DNA of 64,000 nt from Triparma columacea (taxonomy: Eukaryota > Sar > Bolidophyceae > Parmales > Triparmaceae). Both the position numbers and the translations under genes were made by a program. Under the pieces are notes generated by a model that did no database searches, was not told the DNA's origin, and was given only the letters and a program-made list of their open reading frames with translations. Below, piece by piece: positions 21,524 through 31,215 of this stretch (positions within the stretch are counted from its first letter, which is position 1; each line of letters starts with the position of its first letter). The stretch lies in the NCBI GenBank assembly GCA_030267965.1, contig BRYA01000260.1:7175-71174 (forward strand), in the 5' to 3' direction.

Positions 21524-24387
21524 TTATTCACCCCCCTTCTTCCTCTTGATGCCCGTGGCCTGATTCTGCCCGACCTTGCGTTTCTTTGTCCCCTTGTCCT
21601 CCTCCCCCCCCCCTCCTCCCTCGGATCTCCTCAGTGAAATCCTCTTCCTTTCCACCTCGACGCCGACGATATCCACGACGATGCCCCCACCCACCGCCAG
21701 GCCCTCCATTCCCCTCGACCCCAAATTCGAGATGTGAACGAGCCCGTCGTAGCCCTCCATCCCAAAGTTGACGAACACCCCGAAGTCAGTCATGTTCGAT
21801 ACGACCCCCTTAAGCCTTTTGAGAAGCGGGAGGTCCGCCAGCTTCACCCCCTTGCTCCTGAACTCCTGCGGCAGCTCCACCCCGGCATCTCCCGCGTCCT
21901 CGGAACCCCGCGACCGCCTTGCCCCGATGAGGAGGTTGTGAACTCCCATGACTTCCTCAAGCGTCAAGCCCTTTCTCCCCGCCTTCCCCTCGAGGGCGTT
22001 CACGCACCTCACCGCCCTTTCCTCCACGTCAATTTCTTTCTCCCCCCTCCTGTAGGCCTCGATCTCATCCCTTCCCGTCTTCCCTTTCCTTTTCCCGCCC
22101 CCGTTCCTCACCATCCACCTTGCGATATCGTAGTCCCTGCTGTGGACCCTGGTGTCGTCCAGAGCCTCTTCACCCCCCTCAATTCTGACGAACCCCGCCG
22201 CGTTCTCGAACATCTTTTCCCCCATCCCCTTGACCCTGTCCTTCATGTCCCTCCTGCTTTCAAAGGGCCTCTCCGAAATGATCCTCTCCCTCACTGTCTT
22301 TGTTAGGCCGGGAACATACTTTAGAAGGCTAGGGGTTTCGTAATTTATCCACACCCCCCTCTCCGCGACCACGTCCTCAACTGTCCTCTTAAGCCCCGCG
22401 TCCAGGTCCTTCTCCTTGACGTCGTGCTGGTACATTCCGAACCCCATGGACCTCGGGGGCACCTTGAGGAGCTCGGCTAGCGGGCTGATGAACCTCCTCC
22501 CTATGCTGACTGCCCCCAGCCACTCGGGCTGGAGGTCCGAGACGTGCTTGAACTCCTCGAGAGCCTCCCTGCTGGTGCTCCACACGCTCGCCCCGTCCTC
22601 CGTTACCCTGTTGAACCTTCCTTTGACCCCTTCAGATTCTGCGATTTCCATCAGGTACTTCCTCACGTCCTCCCCTCCCGTGCCAGTGCCGATCGCGAAG
22701 TCGACTTCCTCCCCGTCCGCCTCCTTCCCGATCCTGACCATTAACTCCGAGACCTCCTTCCTGACCTTTTCCCCTTTCATCCACTTGAACCCCCCCATGC
22801 CGTTGTTCAACCCCTGCGAGTGAGCGAGCAAGCAAAGTCTCATGGTGAGGCCACATCGTTACATGTTACATAAATTTTGCTAACCCCCTCCCTCACCTCA
22901 ATCTCGACCGTGTCCATCCATCCCTTTCCTCTCCTCCCCCTCAAAACCGCCACCTTAATCCCGCTCCCTAGTCCCGGGTCAACCCCCACAACAACGTCCC
23001 TCGCCTCTTTTCCCCTCGCCCCCCACATGACCCCCTCGTTCCCTAGTCCGCTCTTAACGTTCTTGCAGAAAACCTCCCCGGCCCTGGAAAGGCTGGAGAG
23101 TGTCTGCGACCGAAAGAGGGCCTCGCAGCGTGTGGATACCTTCTTCTTGTTGTTCTCTACGACCCTGTCAACGAACTCTGAGATATCTGAGTTATCGGAT
23201 TTAGGTAGTTGCTCCATATTTAGCCCGAACGCCCCCCTAGCCGCTTGGTTCAGTATGTGTTCCCTGAACCTTGCCGCCTCCGAGCGCTCGGAGCCCCCCC
23301 CCACCTCCCTCCTCAGTTTGTCCCTAACCTGCCTAGCCCCCCACTCTACGGCTGCCTCGTTTACCTTAAACCTTATCGTGAGCGTTCCGATTCCCCCCCC
23401 CCCTTTCTTGTTACCTCGAGCTTGAGCGTCCTTCTCCCGAACCTTGGCCTCCTCGTACTTGGACCGAGTTCTATTGATCTTAAGTACCCTAGTCGGTGTC
23501 AGCTTTGCCACGTTGCATCCGTTGAGTTTAGCAACCTCAGCCAGGTTTTTCTTAAGGGCATAAAGTTCATCCCTCCCCTCCCCCCCCCCCTTCGGGGGTG
23601 TGTAATTAACCGCGAGGACGACATTCCGTTGGTAGAAACCCTCATCATCGAATCCCACAGCAGCCCAGTTCTTCCCGATCTCCCTAGCCACAAGTGCCGC
23701 ACCTAATGGTTTGTAGATCCCACCCCTCGCAGCCATTGCCTCCAACTCTACCCCGCTCAAACCCGTCCCTGAAAGGAGATTACCACCCAGGGCCTTTAGG
23801 TCGACGCCCGCGGGGTTGCAGGGGCCGGGGTTGGAGGTCCATTTATCGATGAATTCATTGACTACGCTCCTCCTCTCCTTTGTCAGCCCATAAGCTTCTT
23901 GGATCCCCTTCTTTACCCTCTTCACCTCTTCCGTGGTTTCAGCTTTGTCCACCTTCTCAAGCCACGTCTTTGCTCCCCCTCCCCCCCCCACCTCCTTGAT
24001 GACGATATCGTAGCACTCCTGTTTACTCTTCCTACCACCCTCCTCCTCATGCCACGTCCATGAGTCGTGGAATCTCTCAACGTCCCCTACTTCTAGAAGT
24101 CCACCCTTGTTACCGTTCGTTTTTATCCCGCATTTAGCGAAGTCGTAACGACAGACGAAGGAGAAGGTAGAGCCTTTGGAGAAGGAGGTTAGGATGGCTG
24201 ATATTGAGGGGAGGATACGGGGGTTGTAGGGTAGCGATTGAGAGAGTTGTGTTGGTAGGGGCGTTTTCTCTATTGGTTGTTTCCATACGTTCTTAATGTT
24301 GGAGTAATTGGCTTTGGAAGTGGGATTATCGGTGGGATTATCGGAGGGATGATGTTGATTTGAGACATTTGTGGAAGATAAGGACAT
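21524..24387 (-). CDS. Tex-like / SRBD1-like S1 RNA-binding protein
   Basis: Tex proteins are RNA-binding transcription accessory factors related to Spt6; the eukaryotic homolog is SRBD1. Two exons (24387-22897 and 22813-21524) give 926 residues. Domains in order are a Tex N-terminal helical region, the central helical region (LDARGGIYKP-like LEAMAARGGIYKPLG), a YqgF/RNase H-like domain starting at GVDPGLGSGIKVAVL, an HhH block (YQHDVKEKDLDAGLKRTVE, LLKYVPGLTKTVRERI, KMFENAAGFVRI) and an S1 domain (LKGVVSNMTDFGVFVNFG, DGLVHISNLG). The tail is basic. The start at 24387 is the first in-frame ATG; an in-frame upstream extension lacks one. Organelle targeting is possible but not shown. Convergent with the aminopeptidase gene. 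Confidence 0.92.
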
Positions 24388-24756
24388 TGAGCGAGTTGAG
24401 CGACGATGAATTGTCCGGGGGATGAGGATAAGTATATTTAATAGACGAATTGTGTTATATAAACCAAAAATAGGCTTTTTGTTATTGTTTTTTTCCAAGA
24501 AAACTGTATTATAAACTGTATCATAACCTTAGATACTTTTTACAACCGACATAACTCTTCACAATACCAACGACGATACTACTACCTACACCATATCCAA
24601 ACACATTGTAGTTTGCTCAAAATTAGTCCCCAACAAAACTACAACGCCCAAATCCCTAACTTTCAATCTCCTCCTCTCCATCTAAACATTCACGCCATAC
24701 CCTAACTCAAGCGCTATCAGGACTATTACTTTCATCCTTCCCAAATCCTTCCCAAA
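24388..24756. other. Divergent promoter region
   Basis: This 369 bp lies between the Tex-like and LRR gene starts. It is AT-richer than the flanks and has no convincing open frame. It should hold both promoters. Confidence 0.5.
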
Positions 24757-26220
24757 ATGCCCGAATCAGCTGTATATTCCGGCGAAGAGACATTCTATTA
24801 TGATCGTGAACTCACAGAGGTGATTTTTGCAAAGGGAGTGACAACGATTGGCGGTCGCGCCTTCTACGGATGCTCATCCCTCGCAGCCATCACCATCCCA
24901 GACGGAGTGACGAATATTAGCTCTAGCGCCTTCAACGATTGCTCCTCCCTCGCGGCCATCACAATCCCGGACGGAGTTACGACAATTGGCAACTGCGCCT
25001 TCAACGATTGCTCCTCCCTCGCAGCCATCACAATCCCGGACTCAGTGACGACGATTGGCCAATTCGCCTTCTACGGATGCTCCTCCCTTGCAGCCATCAC
25101 AATCCCGGACGGAGTGGCGTCGATTGGCGATAAGGCCTTCTACGGATGCTCCTCCCTCGCATCCATCACAATCCCGGACTCTGTGACGACGATTGGCGTT
25201 AACGCCTTCAACGGATGCTCCTCCCTCGCAGCCATCACAATCCCGGATAGAGTGACGACTATTGGCAAATGCGCCTTCTTGGAATGCTCCTCCCTCGCAG
25301 CCATCACAATCCCGGACTCTGTGACGACGATTGGCGTTAACGCCTTCAACGGATGCTCCTCCCTCGCAGCCATCACAATCCCGGACTCAGTGACGATGAT
25401 CAGCGAGGGCGCCTTCCACAGCTGCTCCTCCCTCACGGCCATCACCATCTCTGACGGAGTGACCTCGATTGGCGATGGCGCCTTCTTCGAATGCTCCTCC
25501 CTCACGGCCATCACAATCCCAGACGGAGTGACGATAATTGGCAGATGCGCCTTCGAAAGATGCTCCTCCCTCACGGCCATCACCATCCCAGACGGAGTGA
25601 TGATAATTGGCCAAAGCGCATTCTTGAGATGCTCCTCCCTCACGGCCATCACAATCCCGGACTCTGTGACGACGATTGGCGAAGACGCCTTCATGGAATG
25701 CTCCTGCCTCGCAGACATCACAATCCCGGACGGAGTGACGTCGATTAGCGATGGCGCCTTCTGTTGTTGCTCCTCCCTCGCGGCCATCACAATCCCGGAC
25801 TCAGTGACGAAAATTGACATACAAGCCTTCTGCGAATGCTCCTCACTTACGGCCATCACAATCCCGGAGGGAGTGATGATGATTGGTGATGAGGCCTTCT
25901 ACGGATGCACCGCCCTGACGAGACTCAGTTTATCTCCTGCCGTCTCCGTCGGTGAAAACTGCTTCTTGGACTGCACCGCCCTAATCTCTGCCGCTGCCGA
26001 TCAAAATATGTCGACTGTCGAGGACCTCCTCCATTACAGGTGGCACCGCAATGTCGCTGTGATCGAACGCGTCAACGCTCTTCTGTGCCTCAAGACACTC
26101 TTTACTACCCCAAAAAAGAGGAAGCGACAGGACGGAGGTGAAGCGCAAACACTTGGGGTAACTGCGGTACGCAAGAGGCTCCCGAAGGTTATGTGGAGAG
26201 TTATTCTGGAATTTCTGTAA
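24757..26220 (+). CDS. BspA-type leucine-rich repeat protein (LRR_5)
   Basis: A single-exon 487-residue protein made mainly of about 16 near-identical 23-residue repeats, with consensus CSSLAAITIPDSVTTIGxxAF. This is the Treponema/BspA type of LRR, found in bacterial surface proteins and in large families in some protists and algae. The first unit starts after about 18 residues (LTEVIFAKGVTTIGGRAF). Two diverged units (GCTALTRLSLS, DCTALISAAAD) end the array. The C-terminus is basic (TPKKRKRQDGG, a possible nuclear signal) and ends LPKVMWRVILEFL, which resembles the start of an F-box helix. No signal peptide is visible, so it is probably intracellular. The DNA repeats are highly similar, implying recent unit duplication or gene conversion. 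Confidence 0.9.
   Translation: MPESAVYSGEETFYYDRELTEVIFAKGVTTIGGRAFYGCSSLAAITIPDGVTNISSSAFNDCSSLAAITIPDGVTTIGNCAFNDCSSLAAITIPDSVTTIGQFAFYGCSSLAAITIPDGVASIGDKAFYGCSSLASITIPDSVTTIGVNAFNGCSSLAAITIPDRVTTIGKCAFLECSSLAAITIPDSVTTIGVNAFNGCSSLAAITIPDSVTMISEGAFHSCSSLTAITISDGVTSIGDGAFFECSSLTAITIPDGVTIIGRCAFERCSSLTAITIPDGVMIIGQSAFLRCSSLTAITIPDSVTTIGEDAFMECSCLADITIPDGVTSISDGAFCCCSSLAAITIPDSVTKIDIQAFCECSSLTAITIPEGVMMIGDEAFYGCTALTRLSLSPAVSVGENCFLDCTALISAAADQNMSTVEDLLHYRWHRNVAVIERVNALLCLKTLFTTPKKRKRQDGGEAQTLGVTAVRKRLPKVMWRVILEFL
24835..25920 (+). repeat. 69-bp tandem repeat array within the LRR gene
   Basis: Repeats of 69 bp (23 codons) run through most of the LRR coding sequence. Cores such as TGCTCCTCCCTCGCAGCCAT recur with few changes. 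Two of the units (about 25171-25250 and 25309-25388) are nearly identical, fitting recent duplication. Confidence 0.9.
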
Positions 26221-26508
26221 CTCTTAAAGCAATGTTGAACAACGTAGGCAAGAAAAGTGTCATAGTCTTTAGCTCTTTTTAGATGCGACGTGCTCATGCT
26301 GCTCCTGATCTAAAAGATAAGTTAATAAATGAGGGAAAATAAAACCTGTTCAAGACAAAAGCAAGCCCAAAGAAAAGCCCAAATTCCAGGCCTAAAATAA
26401 TCCCTTCCTAAATCCACTATCAATAAAATATCTTCGCAAACAGATTCACAAACGCCATTAAGATTATCTCATCGAAATAGATCATCCTTATCATCTAAAG
26501 GTATTGAA

Positions 26509-27888
26509 ATGTCAAACAAGATTGAAGCATCGACATTTACATCTCAATCATCTGCCACATCTACAACATCTACGACATCTACGACAACATCAACAAGATC
26601 TACAATATCTAATACAACAAATAAAGCTAAATTAAATCCAAAAGCGTCAAAATTCACACCAAAATATACACCTCCTCAATCACTTCCTCCTCCTCAATCA
26701 CACAAACCATCAAACACACAGAAGTATACACCCCCTCACCGTCAACGTCAAAGTCACCTCCCTACGCCTCCTCCTCCACCTCCTCAATCAATTCCTAAAA
26801 ACTCAAAAGTCCTAATAATCCACCAAAACAGTCTCTCCTTCATAAACCAATTCACCATCTCCCACCCATCAGTTCTTCAACCAACTCTCCCCCATTCATA
26901 CAACGGTTACATAAAGCTCCACCTATCCCCCTATCTTCCATCATCCCCCTCCCCCCCTTCCCCCCTCTCCACCCTCTCCACAACATGCAATTGTTTCAAG
27001 TCGAAGTTATACCGTATTCCTCCCTCTTCCTCCGCTCCCCCCTCCCCCCCCACTACCCTGTCCTCCCACCTTACTAATATAAATGATTTCGCTTGCTTCA
27101 CATCCCCGAATTCTAACCTCCACGTACTTCAACAACACGATCTAGAGACCTCACTTAAATCAGCAATCGACAAAGTCATGGGTAAGGGTAAGGCCGGTGT
27201 ATGTAAAGGTTCAACATGCGTTCTAAACAGTAGTACCTCGACTTCTGAATCTTCAGATAGAAGGAACGGTGTCGCGATTATCGTAGAAGGGGGTGATGGT
27301 AAGGGAACGGTTGAGATGGGTATGAAGGGGTCGGAATTTGGGGATGAATGCGATTATGTAGCGTGGGTTGAGACGGGGGTTATGGAGGATTTTATGACGG
27401 GGGGGGTTAAAACTAGGAATATGGATAAGGAAGCTACTGAGAAAATTAAGGAGGAGATTAAAAGAGGGAGATGGGGTGGGGAGGTAACGGAGGTTGAGGA
27501 GGTTATTGAGGGTATTGATAGTGTTGATATCACAGGTACAACATCATCGTCTCCCCCAACAACCGTGAGCTTCGGACACCACCTTGAGAGCTGGTGTTTA
27601 GGGAAGGGTAGATTCAAGGGTGGACCTAAGGGGGGGGATAGGGTTATGGTTATGGTTAACGAGAAGAGGGGTAGGGGGAAGGGGAAGGGTAAAAGAATAG
27701 ATGAGGAGGTTGAAGTTGTGATCAAGATTGACCTACCAGGGGGGAAGAGGGAACTTTGTGAAAACAGCCAAGATGCGGCGAGGAGGGAATGCTGGGAAGA
27801 GACGGGGGTTGTTATTAATAAGGAGGTTAAAGGGGTGGGGGGAGGGGGGAGGGAAGTCGCGTATTGGTATTGGTATTGCGACTCTTGA
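26509..27888 (+). CDS. Nudix-box protein with long low-complexity N-terminus
   Basis: A single-exon 459-residue frame. The first 95 residues are Ser/Thr/Pro-rich and repetitive. A middle part contains globular stretches (SKVLIIHQNSLSFINQF, DECDYVAWVETGVMEDFM). Near the C-terminus is a full Nudix box, GGKRELCENSQDAARRECWE followed by ETGV, matching GX5EX7REUXEEXGU with all catalytic residues. Nudix enzymes hydrolyse nucleoside diphosphates linked to another moiety; the substrate cannot be read here. Only about 22 residues follow the box, whereas most Nudix folds need more C-terminal strands. The gene may therefore be incomplete, have a hidden intron, or be a divergent fold. Repeated acidic/Gly-rich inserts separate the blocks. 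Confidence 0.68.
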   Translation: MSNKIEASTFTSQSSATSTTSTTSTTTSTRSTISNTTNKAKLNPKASKFTPKYTPPQSLPPPQSHKPSNTQKYTPPHRQRQSHLPTPPPPPPQSIPKNSKVLIIHQNSLSFINQFTISHPSVLQPTLPHSYNGYIKLHLSPYLPSSPSPPSPLSTLSTTCNCFKSKLYRIPPSSSAPPSPPTTLSSHLTNINDFACFTSPNSNLHVLQQHDLETSLKSAIDKVMGKGKAGVCKGSTCVLNSSTSTSESSDRRNGVAIIVEGGDGKGTVEMGMKGSEFGDECDYVAWVETGVMEDFMTGGVKTRNMDKEATEKIKEEIKRGRWGGEVTEVEEVIEGIDSVDITGTTSSSPPTTVSFGHHLESWCLGKGRFKGGPKGGDRVMVMVNEKRGRGKGKGKRIDEEVEVVIKIDLPGGKRELCENSQDAARRECWEETGVVINKEVKGVGGGGREVAYWYWYCDS

Positions 27889-27960
27889 TTGAAATTTTTT
27901 AGAGGGGTATTGTTGTTGAAGAACGTTTTCAAAAATCTCCATAATACATTCACAGTTTAG

Positions 27961-28767
27961 TTACCCTCCCCCCCCCAACTCCTTCGGGCGGTTCCGTATA
28001 AGTCTCCGAATCTCCTCCCTAGCTTGTCCCACTATCCCCCCTTTACCAGTCCCTATTATTCCCGCCCTAACCACAACAACCGTAGCTTTCTTTCCCCCCC
28101 CGTTTACGTTCCTAACATCGGGTACGATATGAAAGTCCGAGGTAAGGCAGTCATAGCAGTACCCCGGTCTTAGGTATGTGTTGAAAACAACGTTAACACC
28201 ACCACCTAAACGTAACACATAAGGGGGACCGGAACTTAGTTTTTGTGTTAGGCTTGTATCTAAGGAGGTATGCTTTGACAATACCCCGGTAAGGGGGGGG
28301 GAACTTAGTAGATTTGTTGAGGGTAGGGGATGGGACGGTGGGGTGTACGAGAAAGATACGAGGCTGGAAGATGTGGAGGAATCGTTATCGTCGTCGGAGG
28401 AGGAGTCTTTGTTGTTGTCTTTGCCTTTTTCGTTACCGTTGTTGTCGTCATCACCATCATTATCGTCGCCATCATTATCGTCACTATTTACATCATCATT
28501 ACCACCGCCATCACAACCATCGTCGTCGTCTTGGTAAGGTACTATATAACAGAAACTTAACCCAGTGCACCAAACATCCCTACCCCTCCCACCTCTCCAT
28601 GCCTCGTCTACAACTCTAGGGATATCGTCTACGGATATACGGAGGGTCGTTCGGTGGGATATTACGGTGGAGGGAAGATCGAAACTTCTTTGCTTAACAG
28701 AAGGGTTGAGGGTGGGAGAAGTTTGGAGGGGTGGAGGTGGGGGATTGTTTAATGTCTGATTAAGCAT
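27961..28767 (-). CDS. Conserved-looking protein with Asp-rich insert, function unknown
   Basis: A single-exon 268-residue frame. Globular parts flank an extreme Asp/Asn/Ser insert of about 60 residues (about residues 78-140). Before it are TTLRISVDDIPRVVDEAW and GLSFCYIVPYQ; after it are YVLRLGGGVNVVFNTYLRPG, CYDCLTSDFHIVPDVRN and a C-terminal helix GQAREEIRRLIRNRP. I do not recognise a family. The stop is 72 bp from the stop of the convergent Nudix gene. An intact frame with ordinary flanks argues that it is a real gene. Confidence 0.6.
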   Translation of the reverse strand: MLNQTLNNPPPPPLQTSPTLNPSVKQRSFDLPSTVISHRTTLRISVDDIPRVVDEAWRGGRGRDVWCTGLSFCYIVPYQDDDDGCDGGGNDDVNSDDNDGDDNDGDDDNNGNEKGKDNNKDSSSDDDNDSSTSSSLVSFSYTPPSHPLPSTNLLSSPPLTGVLSKHTSLDTSLTQKLSSGPPYVLRLGGGVNVVFNTYLRPGYCYDCLTSDFHIVPDVRNVNGGGKKATVVVVRAGIIGTGKGGIVGQAREEIRRLIRNRPKELGGGG

Positions 28768-29070
28768 TTACACAAGAGACTGGGATACAGGTAGAATTAA
28801 GTTAAATAATGGAGTTATGAGGGTTGTTTTAGGGCAGGGAGATTGTTTGAGGGCAGTTTGGGGCAGTCGGAGGGAGGTCGACGAAATGAGTTGATGAGAT
28901 TGTTGTTTTGAAGCTCTATTTGGAGACTTATTCAGACGTTATTTAGACCTTATTCAGATAATTTAGAACAATGACCAGACATCAAGGTTTAATTTGAAGA
29001 TTAATGGACGTTAATTAAGAATATCCCCTCTGAAAGCCTTGGAAATGATGCCCGCCCCTCTCTCCCCAAA
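28768..29070. other. Divergent promoter region
   Basis: This 303 bp separates two divergent starts. It contains two imperfect repeats of the TTTAGGGCAG/GAGGGCAG kind near 28830-28860 but no gene that I can support. Confidence 0.4.
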
Positions 29071-31134
29071 ATGCCTCCAACCATCTCTTCAACTAACCCT
29101 CTCTCCCTATCGTCACACTCTGACACTTGCATTTCTACATCACTTTATCCCAATCCTAACCTACTTACTTCATTATTGTCAAAGAACCACAAAATGAGGC
29201 ACACTTCTACCCCCAGAAGATCTCGCCGTCTCAATAAATCCCTCCAAAACACACCTTCATTACATCCTTCCGCCACTTCCCCCCTTGTACTCACAAATTC
29301 ATCTACACTCAACGTCCTAATTGCCCTCACTTCTATCCTACCCTGCATCCTTCTACTCCAATCCTCCTTCTCAGGTTCCTCCCTCTCCCCTCACTCCAAC
29401 CCTCTCCGTAACGGTGACTACGAGGCCCATCGTCGTTGGTCGTCCTACCACGTAACCCCCTCCCTCCCCCTCTCCTCCTACTACAAGCACAGCCTGGACT
29501 ACTGGGGGTTAGACTATCCCCCCTTCTCCCTTTACCTCCACTCGTTCATAGGGATCTTGACCAAGCACGTCCTCCCCGATTACCTCGTTCCAGAGGCACA
29601 CAACGACCTGGAGGTCAAGGGCGAGGAAGGAGGTATAATCGCGATGCGCCTAATCAACACCTGCATATACTCCCTCCATTTAGCCATAACCTGGACATTG
29701 CTGAAAAGGTAAGACGACGACGACGGAGCACAGCCCTGGCGAACAGTGCAGCTAACCCCTATTTTTGCCTCCCTCCCCCCCCTCCTTCCCCCAGCCGCAC
29801 CCCACCCCAAACGTCCTTCATCTTCCCTTACCTCTACATAACCCTTCACCCCCTTCTCCCCTTAATAGATCTCGGTCACTTCCAAATAACCAACGCTCTC
29901 CCAATAACCCTAACCCTCCTAACCCTCCACCTAACCTCTAACCCTTCCACACTATCCCCCTGGTCAACCTCTACAACACTGGCGTGTATATGTTTCACGT
30001 CTGCGGTACTACTTAAACAAATGACACTTTATTACGCACCTGTTGTATTCTTACACCTACTAGGATGGGTGTTCCGTCCCTCCCAATTGAAATTCAGGAT
30101 CTCACGTTTACTGTCTCTAGCCCTCCCTGTTGTTTCAACACTATTCGTAGCATTCGCACCGTTCCACAACTGTATACACGATGTATTCACAAGAGTATTC
30201 CCACAAGGTAGAGGAGCATACGAATCTAAAGTCGGGAGTGTTTGGTGTATGCTCGACATCGCTCCATTAAACATTACAGAAAGGGTTGATGAGGGGACAC
30301 TTAAGGTTGTTGCGCTAGCGGCGACGGTAGTGAGCATTATACCAATGTGTATAAAAACTTGGGAGGGTGGGATTAAGGGGAAGGGGGACCAATTCATGTG
30401 AGTAAAACGTCGCGTTAGGGTTGAATGGTTAAAATGTTCGTAAGGTTGGTTCCTCCTCTGTACTAAACCTAAAATTTCGTAAACCTTTTCATCGTCTTAG
30501 AGTCACTTGCAGGCTAGCAGCTGGTGGGAGCATAGGTTTCTACCTCTTCTCATGGCACGTTCACGAGAAGACCGTCCTCCTCCCTCTCCTTCCTCTTCTC
30601 TTTTACACCGCCCTATCAGGGGGAAGGAGGAATTGGTTGAAGGGAACGGTTTGGGGTGCGGTCGCTGGGTGGAGTAACGGGTTCCTTATGGAACTTGATG
30701 GAATTATGTGGGAGTATATGGGGTTCAAGGTTATGTGGATCGGGGTAGTCGGAGGATGGGGGCACGAGATATTCAGCAATGATAGAGGGAGGGAGAAACG
30801 TGGAAGGAACTACTCAATACGAGAACGAGTTGATGACGTTATGCTTGTGGTGCTGCCGGTATCGTGCGCGCTTGTTAGTGGGGTCAGCGTGGGAGTTTTA
30901 AAGCTTGGGGTCTTGACGAGGATCATGGAAAAGGTGAGAATGGAGGGGACAACCAGCGACCAACATGTCAATTCTATTTATATATATACCAACCTAGCCT
31001 CTCCCCCGCAGTACCCGGACTTGATGGAACTTGCTAGAGCAGCGGTTATGTTCGGAAACGCTGTTTGGGGATACGTTTGGATGCTGACGGATGATATGGG
31101 ATCTTGCAGAAGCAGGAAAGCAAAAGAAAATTGA
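29071..31134 (+). CDS. Alpha-1,3-glucosyltransferase, ALG6/ALG8 family (ALG6-like)
   Basis: ALG6 adds the first glucose to the dolichol-linked Man9GlcNAc2 precursor in the ER lumen during N-glycan synthesis; dolichyl-phosphate glucose is the donor. Four exons (29071-29708, 29795-30397, 30501-30933, 31012-31134) give 598 residues. Family motifs are GDYEAHRRW, DYWGLDYPPFSLYLHSF with the catalytic Asp region, DLGHFQ, the RVFPQGRGAYESKVGSVWC loop and FYLFSWHVHEKTVLLPLLP, with many hydrophobic helices between. The KVGSVWC wording is closer to ALG6 than to ALG8. The N-terminal 50 residues are basic and variable; an internal Met (MRHTSTPRR) is an alternative start. Confidence 0.9.
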
Positions 31135-31215
31135 AATGCATTTAAAAATTCAACTGATATCTTCATATTCACCACCAACCCCCCATGTTCATTCATTCCC
31201 ATATGTTCATACTCC

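Noticed and set aside
25140..25859. 239-residue minus-strand frame opposite the LRR gene
   Set aside because: It is the antisense shadow of the 69-bp repeats; the plus strand gives a known fold.
24835..25920. Regular repeats that could suggest a CRISPR array
   Set aside because: The 69-bp units are continuous codon repeats of an LRR protein, with no unique spacers.
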